A DNA stretch of 64,000 bases, taken from assembly GCF_018798885.1 (NCBI RefSeq), contig NZ_CP076362.1, forward strand, positions 310,001-374,000, given 5' to 3'. This DNA comes from Gemmobacter fulvus (lineage in GTDB: Bacteria > Pseudomonadota > Alphaproteobacteria > Rhodobacterales > Rhodobacteraceae). Under the pieces are notes generated by a model. That model was not told the origin of the DNA, did no database searches, and was given only the letters and a program-made list of their open reading frames with translations. Positions 40,785 to 49,570 of this stretch are shown in pieces; position 1 is the stretch's first letter; each line of letters starts with the position of its first letter. Made by a program: the position numbers and the translations under genes.

Positions 40785-43238
40785 ATGACATTGGTCACCT
40801 TGATCATCTTGTCAGCAGTGATTGCTTGCGGGACCGTGGTTCTGGCCCTGCACTGGCCCATGCTGGCCGTCTGCCTGTTTCTTGGCATCACCTTGACCAA
40901 CACACCCGCCATTCTTGTCCATGAACACGGGTTGCCATCAATCGGCACACTGCTTGTGCCCACCCTGACGGCCCTTTTGGCCGTCCGAACCCTGTTGCGC
41001 CGCGAGAAACCCGTCACCGCACTTCGGTTACTGCCACTGATGGGGCTTTTCTTTGTCGTCATTGCCCTGCGCATTCCCTGGGTCACCAATACTGAGGCCG
41101 CAATATCCGTGGCCAGCGAACTGGCCAAAAACCTTGTCATTTTTCTGGTTCTGGTGGGCTTTCTGACCACACCTGAAAGACTCCGCATGACGGCCCGAAC
41201 GATGTCAGTGACCATCGGCGGTGTCGCTGCCCTTTCCGTCTATCAATACGCCACAGGGCGCTTTGACATAAATTTCTGGGGCTACGCAAACGCCGCTTAC
41301 CTGCATATCCAGGGCGAAACCCATGGCTGGCGGTTGACCGGACCTTTGCCCGATGCGAACTTCTTCGCTCAACTGCTGCTGACCACGCTGCCCATTCCAA
41401 TTGCCCTGATGATTTCGGATCAACGATGGGCCATGCGCGCCCTCGCCGCGATCTGCGCCGTTGTCATTCTGGTCAGCATCGTGCTGACCAATTCACGCGG
41501 CGCGCTTCTGGGGCTTGTGGTCGTGGCATTTGCCACACTGCTTCTGTCGCACCGCAGGACGTTCATATTACCTGGCTTTTTGGTTGGCATGGCATTGGTC
41601 GCACTTGTGGGGCCGATTGCCACTTTCGAGCGCGCCTTCGCCGGGATCGAAACCGCCCGCCTGTTGCTGGGTGACGAAGACATCACGGGCGATCCGGCGG
41701 TGATCCAACGGGTGTCGGTGATGCGGGCAGCGTTGCGCATGTTTGCCGACAACCCGTTTCTTGGGGTTGGTCCGGGGCAATTCGCCACACATTATGAAGT
41801 CTATGCGCTGCGCTATGCGTTGGACATGACTGCGCCCCCCGCCGCCCACAGCCTGTATCTGGAGATTGCTGCGGAACAAGGCCTTGTCGGTTTGATCCTG
41901 TTCATGGGCTTTGTGCTGACGGCTTTGACACTTGCAGCGCGGACATTGCGGCACGGTCACCAAGATCACGCTGCGCCCGACACCTACCTGTTGCGCGCCA
42001 TCATGCTCTCGGTGATTGGCTATCTTGCCACATCCATTTTTCTGCATGACGCTTACCCAAGGTTTTTCTGGGCGTTCATGGCGCTTTTCATTGCCACTTT
42101 GGCAGTAACAGCGGCTGCCTCGGACAAACGCACCCCTCTATCAAGGAGTTCTGACATGCCTGAGCATTCGCAGGAAAGGGCTGTGTCACCTGCCATCCGC
42201 CAGCCCCATACGCTCCAGTCGGCGGCGGCGGCGGCACTGCGCAAATCCATGGTTCTTATCCTGCTGGGCGCAATTGCGTTTGGCGGCCTTGCCACCTATC
42301 AAACCCTGCAAACCCCGGTGCAATACAGCACGGACTCCAAACTGCTGTATCGGTTCGGTCGTGAATATTTCCCGATCACGCCGACAGAGGTTCGGCGCAA
42401 TTGGGGTGAAAACATCACAGTGTCACTCGACAATGCGCTGGCCACCGAGTTGCAATTGCTGTCGTCACACAAAGTCGCGGAAATGACGCTCGACAAGCTG
42501 GAGAACCCCAGTCTGGCGCTGGAGCAGACGGCGCCTGAAGCGGAGATGACCGATGCAGAACGGGTCACCGCCTTTTCCAAACTGCTGGACATTCGGCGGG
42601 TTCAGGGAACCACGATGCTGGGGGTTCGCTTGACATACCCAGACCCCAAAATGGCCGATCAGCTTCTGCAAACCTTTCTGGAATCCTATATGCAACGGCG
42701 GGACATGCTGTTCCACGTCGATGCATCTGCCTATTTCAGCAGCCAGCAAGAAAGCCTGAAAGCAAAGGACGAAGCTGTTCAGGCCGAATTGAACAGACTG
42801 CGCGTTGAGCGTAGCGCAGTCGAATCTCAGGCTGACGTCACCGAGTGGACGCTGACCCCGAGGCTCGATCACATTCCGGTGGACATGGCGCAGATCACCA
42901 GACAACTCTTGTGGCTCGATGGCCTGATAGATCAGCAAGAAAAACGCAGCGAGGTGTTCCGAACACGCCTGATCGCACTGGAAGCCGAGCGGCAGGATTG
43001 GGAAATGTCACGCGCTTATACCCAGTTGGTGGGCCCAACGGTGGAGATCGCGGATCGCACACCGGCTGCACGGGTCTCCACCTCCACGCGCTCCATTGCA
43101 CAGATCCTCTCTGCGGCGATCGCGGGTGCGATCCTGATCTGGGGTGTATTTGCCGCGCATCTTTGGCTGCGCGGTGCAAGAGAGGAGATCTTGTTCCGTC
43201 GTGCAAGGGCTGAAGCGAACCGCAAGCCCGATGCGTAA
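40785..43238 (+). CDS. Wzy-type polymerase joined in frame to a Wzz-type chain-length regulator
   Basis: This single 817-codon frame contains two normally separate proteins. Residues 1 to about 445 are a polytopic O-antigen ligase/polymerase-like domain, with VLTNSRGALLGLVVVAF and the late loop NPFLGVGPGQFATHYEVYAL, AHSLYLEIAAEQGLVG. Residues 458-817 are Wzz/GumC-like: a helix at SMVLILLGAIAFGGLATYQT, a periplasmic coiled-coil region and a final helix at SIAQILSAAIAGAILIWGVF. At the joint, Met458 is preceded by an optimally spaced AAGGAG, so a separate Wzz protein could also be made. No Walker motifs of a Wzc kinase follow. Confidence 0.85.
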   Translation: MTLVTLIILSAVIACGTVVLALHWPMLAVCLFLGITLTNTPAILVHEHGLPSIGTLLVPTLTALLAVRTLLRREKPVTALRLLPLMGLFFVVIALRIPWVTNTEAAISVASELAKNLVIFLVLVGFLTTPERLRMTARTMSVTIGGVAALSVYQYATGRFDINFWGYANAAYLHIQGETHGWRLTGPLPDANFFAQLLLTTLPIPIALMISDQRWAMRALAAICAVVILVSIVLTNSRGALLGLVVVAFATLLLSHRRTFILPGFLVGMALVALVGPIATFERAFAGIETARLLLGDEDITGDPAVIQRVSVMRAALRMFADNPFLGVGPGQFATHYEVYALRYALDMTAPPAAHSLYLEIAAEQGLVGLILFMGFVLTALTLAARTLRHGHQDHAAPDTYLLRAIMLSVIGYLATSIFLHDAYPRFFWAFMALFIATLAVTAAASDKRTPLSRSSDMPEHSQERAVSPAIRQPHTLQSAAAAALRKSMVLILLGAIAFGGLATYQTLQTPVQYSTDSKLLYRFGREYFPITPTEVRRNWGENITVSLDNALATELQLLSSHKVAEMTLDKLENPSLALEQTAPEAEMTDAERVTAFSKLLDIRRVQGTTMLGVRLTYPDPKMADQLLQTFLESYMQRRDMLFHVDASAYFSSQQESLKAKDEAVQAELNRLRVERSAVESQADVTEWTLTPRLDHIPVDMAQITRQLLWLDGLIDQQEKRSEVFRTRLIALEAERQDWEMSRAYTQLVGPTVEIADRTPAARVSTSTRSIAQILSAAIAGAILIWGVFAAHLWLRGAREEILFRRARAEANRKPDA
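42143..42158 (+). promoter_or_regulatory. Strong internal ribosome-binding site and ATG at the Wzy-Wzz joint
   Basis: AAGGAG (42143-42148) lies 7 nt before an in-frame ATG (42156-42158), which is codon 458 of the fused frame. No stop separates the two halves in this frame; a TGA just before the ATG is out of frame. Starting here would give a 360-residue Wzz-like protein. Confidence 0.75.
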
Positions 43239-43300
43239 CGCGACAGATCCGGCGGATCAGATTACGCCGCCCTGCCATGTGTCAAACTTTCTATGAGGTA

Positions 43301-43325
43301 TGAGCCCAGCGTTAAGCTTGGCTCA
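43301..43325. terminator. Hairpin at the convergent ends of the polymerase and glycosyltransferase genes
   Basis: TGAGCC and GGCTCA arms extend through a mismatch into AGC/GCT around a 5-nt loop. The hairpin includes the stop codon of the leftward glycosyltransferase and lies 63 bp after the polymerase stop. It lacks a clear T-run on either side, so termination is only a suggestion. Confidence 0.35.
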
Positions 43326-44589
43326 TTGCTGTGCCAAGGATCTGCCGCCAGGTCTGCGTCAACACCTCGGGACTATAGTGATTTTGCGCCCACATCCTTG
43401 CAGCCCGTGCCATCGCATCAAGATCATATGCGCCTTGCCGAAGCAGGCGAAGCTGTTCCGCCAACTCGGCACTGGTTTCCCAAGCCAGAACATCCACACC
43501 ATGTTGAAGCCCCATGCCGTACAATGCCGTCCGATGCGCAACAACAATTGTTCCGTTCAATGCCCCGACAATTATTTTGGTCTTTACACCGCCCGGCACA
43601 ACCTCTGGCACCAGCATGGCCCGATAGCTTTGCACGGCTGCATCCAGGTCGTCGACATACCCATCCAAAATCACCGCATCAGAGAACTGCCCCGATTTTC
43701 CCGCCGTATGGCCGATAACGTGCAGTGACAGATCTGCCTGTCCGACATTGGCAAGAGCAGGATAAATAAGCTTGTCGAATTGCAGTACACTTTTCAGGTT
43801 CGGCCCGTAATCAAGCCCCCCCACAAAAACGAGACCCTCTGAACGTCCGGTCAGAGCGGGCAATTCTGCCGGTCCCGGCACAGCCATTGGCGCATTCCAG
43901 ACCTTGCACCCAGAGGCCTTCGTCAATGCTGCGGCTTCGGTGGTGCTGACCAGGGTCGTCACATTTGCGAGCCGTGCCACCTCGATTTCGCGCCGTTGGG
44001 CCGCCGCCGCCTCGCGCCGCAGCACAGATGGCATCAGCCGCGCGCCGAACTTGAGCACAACCTGTCCGAATCTTGACTGATAGTAGCCCAGAAGATTCGA
44101 CTGTGCGGTGTACCCCTCGGCAAGGTTTGCATATCTGCGAGACAGCAGATCATCGAGATCGGCCACCCAAGGAAGACCAAGGCGGGCGCCGTACTGGGCC
44201 GTGCGCAGCATATCGGTAATCACAACATCGGCCTTGCTGGTGTGCGCCAGATGGATCAGGGCGGCTTCGGCGCGACGGCTGTGGTAAAGCGCTTCGTTCA
44301 GCGAGACCGACCCCACGAAAAGCCAGCGAAGCGCACCCGGCAGCCGGTCAAATAGTGACGGATGCGGTAGAGCAACGTAGGTATTCTGATCCGTATCTGG
44401 CCCCGCGCCATGGACCTCCGGCTCTCCGAAATAGGCAATCGTCACCTGATGCCCCAGCGCGACAAGGCTTTCGATGATCGTGCGCAAAACCATCTTGCGT
44501 CCGCTCATTCTCCCACGTGGATCGCGTGTGCAAACAAGCAGCACCTTGACAGGGCGGTCCTCCAGCCGTGGATCAGTTTCAGCCGTCAT
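43312..44589 (-). CDS. Glycosyltransferase of the exopolysaccharide cluster (GT4-like)
   Basis: This 425-residue GT-B protein has an N-terminal domain opening VKVLLVCTRDPRGRMSGRKM and a C-terminal part with LVFVGGLDYGPNLKSVLQF and MLVPEVVPGGVKTKIIVGALNG. It is more divergent than the other GT4 proteins here; the layout resembles glycosyltransferases that add sugars late in repeat-unit assembly. It overlaps the preceding gene by 11 bp and is last in a three-gene leftward run. Confidence 0.85.
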   Translation of the reverse strand: MTAETDPRLEDRPVKVLLVCTRDPRGRMSGRKMVLRTIIESLVALGHQVTIAYFGEPEVHGAGPDTDQNTYVALPHPSLFDRLPGALRWLFVGSVSLNEALYHSRRAEAALIHLAHTSKADVVITDMLRTAQYGARLGLPWVADLDDLLSRRYANLAEGYTAQSNLLGYYQSRFGQVVLKFGARLMPSVLRREAAAAQRREIEVARLANVTTLVSTTEAAALTKASGCKVWNAPMAVPGPAELPALTGRSEGLVFVGGLDYGPNLKSVLQFDKLIYPALANVGQADLSLHVIGHTAGKSGQFSDAVILDGYVDDLDAAVQSYRAMLVPEVVPGGVKTKIIVGALNGTIVVAHRTALYGMGLQHGVDVLAWETSAELAEQLRLLRQGAYDLDAMARAARMWAQNHYSPEVLTQTWRQILGTAMSQA

Positions 44590-45715
44590 GACGCTGCCTT
44601 GCTTGGGCGTAGACAGTTTTCAACTCATTGACAAAACCTGCGACATCCGTGTGCTTTCGGCTGGCCAAAGATGCTGCCTTACCCATGCGCGCCCGCAAGT
44701 CCGCATCCCCGACCAGCCGCACCAGAGCTGTCGCAAGCGGCTTGGCCTCTCCTTGGTCAACCAGCAGGCCGCAGCTGTCATCCAGCAATGTTTCCACATC
44801 ACCAACCCTTGTAGAGACAATGGGAAGCCCGGCAGAAAGCGCCTCGATCAAGACAAGAGGAAGCCCCTCATGGCGCGAGGACAGGACAAAGGCATCTGCA
44901 ATCTGCAACATCTGACCCAGATCGGCAACCGGGCCAGGGAAACGGAGCCGATCCCCCAGGCCCAAGTCTTTTGCCTGCTGTTCCAGTGCCAGACGGTCAG
45001 GACCGTCACCGACAATGAAAAGCAATGCCTTGGGCGCGGCCTTTATGACCTCGGCGAAGGCAGAGACAAGGATATCAAAACCCTTTTGCGGCATCAATCG
45101 TCCGGCGGCCAGCACGAATACATCCTCGGGAGCGATCCGCGCCGCCTGGCGCAATGCAAGGCGTTGCATGGGTGGCAGCGCTGTCAAAGGCCTTACCCGG
45201 TTGGCAACCGTGATCAGCAAGGTCTTCCCGGTGCGGGTTTTTTGAATTTCTGCAATTCTGGGTCCGCAGGCGATGACAACCTCTGTCAGGTGACGCAGAA
45301 CCATGCGCTCAAGCCAGCTTCTTGTCAGGTCGCTGACCCTGGCGGAGTCTGACCGTTCGTTGTGCAGGGTCGTGACATGCGGCACCCCCAAGGTACGGGC
45401 CATCAGCGACCCGATCAGAGTGGCATACAGCAGATGAGTGTGAATAAGGTCCGGTGCCCAATCCGCCAATTCCCGCCGCATCCTAACCAACGCTGCGACA
45501 TCCTTGAGCTGGACCCCACCCTTCGAGACGACTTCGACACCATAGCCCGCAAGACTGCGCGCGAAATCCGTCTCCGGCCCAAGATTGACGATCCGCAGAG
45601 CATGCGTTCTGGTCATCTCTGCGACCTGAACCTCCAGAAGTTTCTGCGCACCACCCATGCCAAGGTTGTCGATCATGATGAGAAGCCGGGGCACATCATG
45701 GGCGTTTCGGTTCAT
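44579..45715 (-). CDS. Family 4 glycosyltransferase
   Basis: This 378-residue GT4 enzyme has the start RLLIMIDNLGMGGAQKLLEV, the donor-domain LAAGRLMPQKGFDILVSAFA, the turn LLFIVGDGPDRLALEQ and the SSRHEGLPLVLIEALSAGLP block containing the conserved Glu pair. It presumably transfers one hexose onto the lipid-linked repeat. It follows the next upstream glycosyltransferase by 5 bp and overlaps the downstream one by 11 bp. Confidence 0.92.
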   Translation of the reverse strand: MNRNAHDVPRLLIMIDNLGMGGAQKLLEVQVAEMTRTHALRIVNLGPETDFARSLAGYGVEVVSKGGVQLKDVAALVRMRRELADWAPDLIHTHLLYATLIGSLMARTLGVPHVTTLHNERSDSARVSDLTRSWLERMVLRHLTEVVIACGPRIAEIQKTRTGKTLLITVANRVRPLTALPPMQRLALRQAARIAPEDVFVLAAGRLMPQKGFDILVSAFAEVIKAAPKALLFIVGDGPDRLALEQQAKDLGLGDRLRFPGPVADLGQMLQIADAFVLSSRHEGLPLVLIEALSAGLPIVSTRVGDVETLLDDSCGLLVDQGEAKPLATALVRLVGDADLRARMGKAASLASRKHTDVAGFVNELKTVYAQARQRHDG

Positions 45716-45720
45716 GGCGG

Positions 45721-46995
45721 TCAGACCATGTTTCTTCTGGCCGGTAGCGTCTTGCGAATGTGATCCAGCAGCACCTTGGCGTTTTTCTTCTGATCAAACT
45801 CGGCCTCAACCAGGGCGCGGCCCGCATCGGCCCATTGCGCCGCGCGAGGCAAGTCTGCGGCCATGCGGGTCAGTGCTGCAGCAAGGCCAGCCTCGTCCTC
45901 CATTTCAAACAGCAATCCGGTGACTTCGTGCAGCACAATTTCGGGGATACCGGTCAGACGGGTAGCCACCACCGGCAGGCGCGCGGCAAAAGCTTCGACA
46001 ATCACGGTCGGCAATCCCTCTGTCTGATTGCGCGCCCCGATGCGGCTGGGCACCACCAGCAACGATGAGCGCAGCATCGCCGACCGCACCGCCTCGTTGG
46101 ATTGTGCGCCCCGGAAGACAATGCTGCCAGACAGTTCGTTTTTCTGTGCCATCGCTTCAAGGCGCGCACGTTCAGGCCCATCACCAACAATCTCAAGGTG
46201 CCAGTGCGGCTGCCGCGCCTTGGCAAACGCGCCGATCAGCAGATCGACGCCCTTTCGGGCTTCAAGAGACCCGACATACAGGATCCGGAAACCATCAATC
46301 TTTTCCAAAGGAACCCGGGGCGCGTCATCGCTCAGATATGTGCCGACATGGATCACTTCGGGGGGCCGGGTGGCGAGGTCAGGCACATGATCCAAAATAA
46401 ACCGGCGATTGTAATGGCTGATCGTGCGCACCAGATCCGCCTCGGGCAGTTTCGTCGCCAACAGGGCCTGCGTTTCGAACAGATCATGGGCGTGGCTGCT
46501 GGTGCTAAACGGAATGCGGGTCATACGCTTCACAATCCAGGCTGTCGTGGCCGGATGACCGGCATAGGCGGCATGAACATGATCAGCCTGCCATCGCGTC
46601 AGCTCTCGCGCAATCCGCAGGGATTTTGGCAGAATGAACAAGGATTTCAGCAATGTGACGGGATCACGCACACTGCCGCGCAGAATATCGAGGACGATGC
46701 GCCCCAGCGCACCCGGCGACCGCCACAGGAAATGTGCAACGGCACCAAGCACATCACGCGACGCCAGATAAGCATAGTCTCTTGCCCAAGCCCGGGTCGG
46801 CTTGGCAAAGTCGTGCAGAAGATCGTGCTTGTTGAAATGCGTCAGTGAGAAAATCAGCAATTCACACCCATTATGACTAAACTCCATCACGTCGCGCATG
46901 ATGAATGTCTCCGTCGTTTTGGGATATTCGGTAACGATGAATGCAATTCGAAGAGGTCGGATTTCAGACTGTGCGGAAAATTCCTCAGGTGTCAT
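45721..46995 (-). CDS. Family 4 glycosyltransferase, first of three
   Basis: This 424-residue GT4 enzyme opens with RIAFIVTEYPKTTETFIMRD, a start typical of colanic-acid-type GT4 proteins, and has DGFRILYVGSLEARKGVDLL, HLEIVGDGPERARLEAMAQ and NQTEGLPTVIVEAFAARLPV in the donor domain. It heads the leftward operon of three glycosyltransferases. The region just upstream of its start is AT-rich and probably holds the promoter. Confidence 0.92.
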   Translation of the reverse strand: MTPEEFSAQSEIRPLRIAFIVTEYPKTTETFIMRDVMEFSHNGCELLIFSLTHFNKHDLLHDFAKPTRAWARDYAYLASRDVLGAVAHFLWRSPGALGRIVLDILRGSVRDPVTLLKSLFILPKSLRIARELTRWQADHVHAAYAGHPATTAWIVKRMTRIPFSTSSHAHDLFETQALLATKLPEADLVRTISHYNRRFILDHVPDLATRPPEVIHVGTYLSDDAPRVPLEKIDGFRILYVGSLEARKGVDLLIGAFAKARQPHWHLEIVGDGPERARLEAMAQKNELSGSIVFRGAQSNEAVRSAMLRSSLLVVPSRIGARNQTEGLPTVIVEAFAARLPVVATRLTGIPEIVLHEVTGLLFEMEDEAGLAAALTRMAADLPRAAQWADAGRALVEAEFDQKKNAKVLLDHIRKTLPARRNMV

Positions 46996-47513
46996 TGCAT
47001 CCCGTCAATCGCTGGATCAGCTTTAGGTTGCCTACCTAATTATCCTGATTAATAGCAGCTTGGTCTCCAAATGGCAACATACACGTGCCCCTTCCGTTCA
47101 TTCGGATGCCCCGCCATCTGGAGCGTTCCTGTCATTTCCGAATGTGCTGGGCACTAACTTTAGCGAAAGATCTCGCCCTTTATATCAAGGGCCTTATCCT
47201 TGGAAATCGCAGGGTGATGATGGGTAGGGCAGCGCCATTCTTCGCCAGCTTGCGCCCCTGCCCGCTTGGAGTGGAGACCAACACGCCGTCGCACTTTCAG
47301 GCACGCATGGTTGACAATCGGGGGCCGGTGCGGCCGAACATTTCTCTTGGTCGGGCGATGCCCGGCGCGACCGAAGCCGATCTGCTCGGGGCCTTGGAGA
47401 TCGCAGTCGGCATGGGCGGTGAAGCAGCGATCATCTATCCTGGCAAGGCGCTGGTTGCCTTCGATCTCTCTGATCTGCGAAAGCCTCCTTGCATCCTCAG
47501 CCCCCGTTTCGGC
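46996..47513. other. 518-bp gap with promoter and possible gene remnant
   Basis: The first 80 bp (about 47000-47080) are AT-rich, with TAATTATCCTGATTAATAG, and look like the promoter of the leftward glycosyltransferases. From about 47213 to 47500 a plus-strand reading (MGRAAPFFASLRPC, MVDNRGPVRPNISLGRAMPG, ALEIAVGMGGEAAIIYPG) looks protein-like but runs without a stop into the antisense of the response-regulator gene. I cannot name a family; it may be a decayed fragment at the edge of the exopolysaccharide island. Confidence 0.4.
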
Positions 47514-48134
47514 TCAGCCCAGCTCTTCGCGCAGGCCGACGCGGATCAGATCGGCCAGCGTCTGCACCGACAGTTTGCGCTTGAGCAGCGCGCTGAGGTT
47601 GGCCGCTGTCTTGTAGCTGACCGACAGACCTTCGGCCACGGCACGCAGATCGCCGCCTTGCGCGAGGATTTGCAGCATCTGCCGTTCCCGCGCATTCAGC
47701 ACCGGGGCGGGTTTGGGGGCGGGGGCTGCATTCAACAGCGCCACCCGCCGCGCCATCGCATCGTCCAGATAGATGTCATCGGCCAGCACCGCGCGGATCG
47801 CCTTGCGGAATTCCGCCGGCAGCGCCTCTTTCGACAGAAAGCCCTGCGCGCCGCGCTGCAAGGCATGGGCGGCAAAGACCGGCTTGTCATTCATCGAAAA
47901 GATCAGGATGCGCGCGCTTGGACTGGCCACCTTCAGCGGCGCGACCAGATCCAGCCCCCAGACCTCGCGCAGCGCCAGATCCAGCAGGATCAGGCCGGGC
48001 TGATGCGCCGTGGCCAGCGCCAGCCCCTCGGGGCCGTCAGAGGCGGCCAGCACGGTCTGGAACTGCTCGGCCAGCATCTGCTGACAGCCGACATGGATCG
48101 CGGGGTGATCGTCGATGACAAGGGCGGTGCTCAT
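47514..48134 (-). CDS. NarL/LuxR-type response regulator (FlhR-like)
   Basis: This 206-residue regulator has a receiver domain with the phospho-acceptor Asp52 (LILLDLAL) and Lys near 104 (GFLSKEA), then a LuxR-type helix-turn-helix (LNARERQMLQILAQGGDLRA, VAEGLSVSYKTAANLSALLK). Its start overlaps the kinase stop by 4 bp. The pairing with the adjacent kinase and PQQ alcohol-dehydrogenase genes matches the FlhSR system that governs methanol and formaldehyde oxidation in Paracoccus denitrificans; that match is by context. Confidence 0.9.
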   Translation of the reverse strand: MSTALVIDDHPAIHVGCQQMLAEQFQTVLAASDGPEGLALATAHQPGLILLDLALREVWGLDLVAPLKVASPSARILIFSMNDKPVFAAHALQRGAQGFLSKEALPAEFRKAIRAVLADDIYLDDAMARRVALLNAAPAPKPAPVLNARERQMLQILAQGGDLRAVAEGLSVSYKTAANLSALLKRKLSVQTLADLIRVGLREELG

Positions 48135-49417
48135 GCGGCCACCGGCAGCAACAGCCCCAGTTCCACCCCGCCGCCGGGCCGGTCGGTCACGCCGAACTGG
48201 CCGCCGATCGCCTCGGCCCGTTCACCCATGCCCATCAGACCGCTGCCCTTGCGCCAGCCCTGTGCGAGCCCGCGCCCGTCATCGCGCAGCACCAGACGGA
48301 TCGCCTCCTTCTGATCATGCAGGGCGCGCTGCAGGCAGATCTGCACATGCCCTGCCCCGCCATGGCGCAGCGCATTGGTGACGCCCTCCTGAATGGCGCG
48401 ATAGATGGTCAGGGCGATGGACTCGCCGCCCTGCGGCAGATCGGGCGCGACCGACAGGTCGATCTGCACATTGCGGTGCAGATCCACCAGATCGCCCACC
48501 AGATCGCGCACCACATCGGGCAGCGCCATCCGGTCAAGGGTGACAGGCCGCACCGCGGCCATCACTCGGCGGTTGATGCTGCGGATGCTGTCGACATGCG
48601 ACAGGATCGTATCCAGATGCGGTTTCTGCTCTGGCAGGTCCGCGCGGGCGATGGCATCGGCGGCCACGGTCAGGCCGAACAACCGCGGCCCGAGTTCGTC
48701 ATGCAGATCGCGCGCAATCTGGCGGCGTTCGGAATCGCGGGCATCCAGCAACCGGCGGGCAATCTGACGGCGCGATTGCTGTTCCATCGCCAGAGTTTCG
48801 GCCAGCGCATCAATGCGCCGGGCCATCGGGGCCAGCTCTGCCGTGCCGACCCCGCCCGCCCGCGCCGACAGATCGCCCGCCTCAAGGGCACCCAGCACGC
48901 TGTTCAACCGCTGCAAGGGCCGCAGCGCCTGCCCGACGATCAGCGCCAGCAGCGCCATCTGCACCAGCGCGGCAAGCCCCCAGACCACGCAGAGCGCCGT
49001 CATATCCTCCCAGACCTCGGCGGCCTCGTCATGGGGTTCGGCCAGAACAAGGATACGCCCCGCCGCACCCTGTGGCGGAATGATCTCGACCGGAGCAATT
49101 TCGGGCGCGACCCAGCGCAGGAACCAGTCCGGCGCGGCATCGGTGTCGATGGTGGCTGGGGCCGCATCCGGGGCCGGGCCATCGGGCAGCAGGATGCGCA
49201 CATGGCGCGGCTGGGCCAGCCCCGCAAGCCCGGTCTGCGCCCCGGCGGCGAGGCTCGACTGGATCAGCGCCACAGCACTGTCGCGCGCAGCCAGAACCTC
49301 GGTCCGCACGGCGAATTTCGCGTTGAGCAACAGCACCGCCCCGGCGGCGATGAACACAAGCGCATTCACCACGCCGACCCACAGCAGGATTCGCCCCTTC
49401 AAGGTGACTGTGCTCAT
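48131..49417 (-). CDS. NarX/UhpB-type sensor histidine kinase (FlhS-like)
   Basis: This 428-residue kinase has two membrane helices (residues about 10-32 and 140-163) around a periplasmic sensor, a HAMP-like linker, the HisKA_3 phospho-acceptor His239 in RRQIARDLHDELGP and an HATPase domain with AIQEGVTNALRHGG, RDDGRGL and GLMGMGERAEAIGG. It probably senses an alcohol-oxidation product or redox state and phosphorylates the partner regulator. The ligand is unknown. Confidence 0.92.
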   Translation of the reverse strand: MSTVTLKGRILLWVGVVNALVFIAAGAVLLLNAKFAVRTEVLAARDSAVALIQSSLAAGAQTGLAGLAQPRHVRILLPDGPAPDAAPATIDTDAAPDWFLRWVAPEIAPVEIIPPQGAAGRILVLAEPHDEAAEVWEDMTALCVVWGLAALVQMALLALIVGQALRPLQRLNSVLGALEAGDLSARAGGVGTAELAPMARRIDALAETLAMEQQSRRQIARRLLDARDSERRQIARDLHDELGPRLFGLTVAADAIARADLPEQKPHLDTILSHVDSIRSINRRVMAAVRPVTLDRMALPDVVRDLVGDLVDLHRNVQIDLSVAPDLPQGGESIALTIYRAIQEGVTNALRHGGAGHVQICLQRALHDQKEAIRLVLRDDGRGLAQGWRKGSGLMGMGERAEAIGGQFGVTDRPGGGVELGLLLPVAA

Positions 49418-49481
49418 GCGCGCCTCCCGGATCTTGGCCAGAACCCTCCCGGCTGAAGGACATAGCTACCATGACGGCGGC

Positions 49482-49517
49482 GCGGACCGGATAAGACTTT
49501 GGTTGCATCCGGTCCGC
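49482..49517. promoter_or_regulatory. Perfect 11-bp inverted repeat between kinase and CXXCW-type gene
   Basis: The arms GCGGACCGGAT (49482-49492) and ATCCGGTCCGC (49507-49517) are perfect inverted copies with a 14-bp spacer, 65 bp before the kinase start. It could be an operator for the adjacent regulator or a terminator for the gene at 49571; no T-run supports termination. Confidence 0.5.
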
Positions 49518-49570
49518 CGCGGGCGGGGCCGGGCCATGCCAAATCTTCCCGGCCCGGTTTTATGCGTGTT

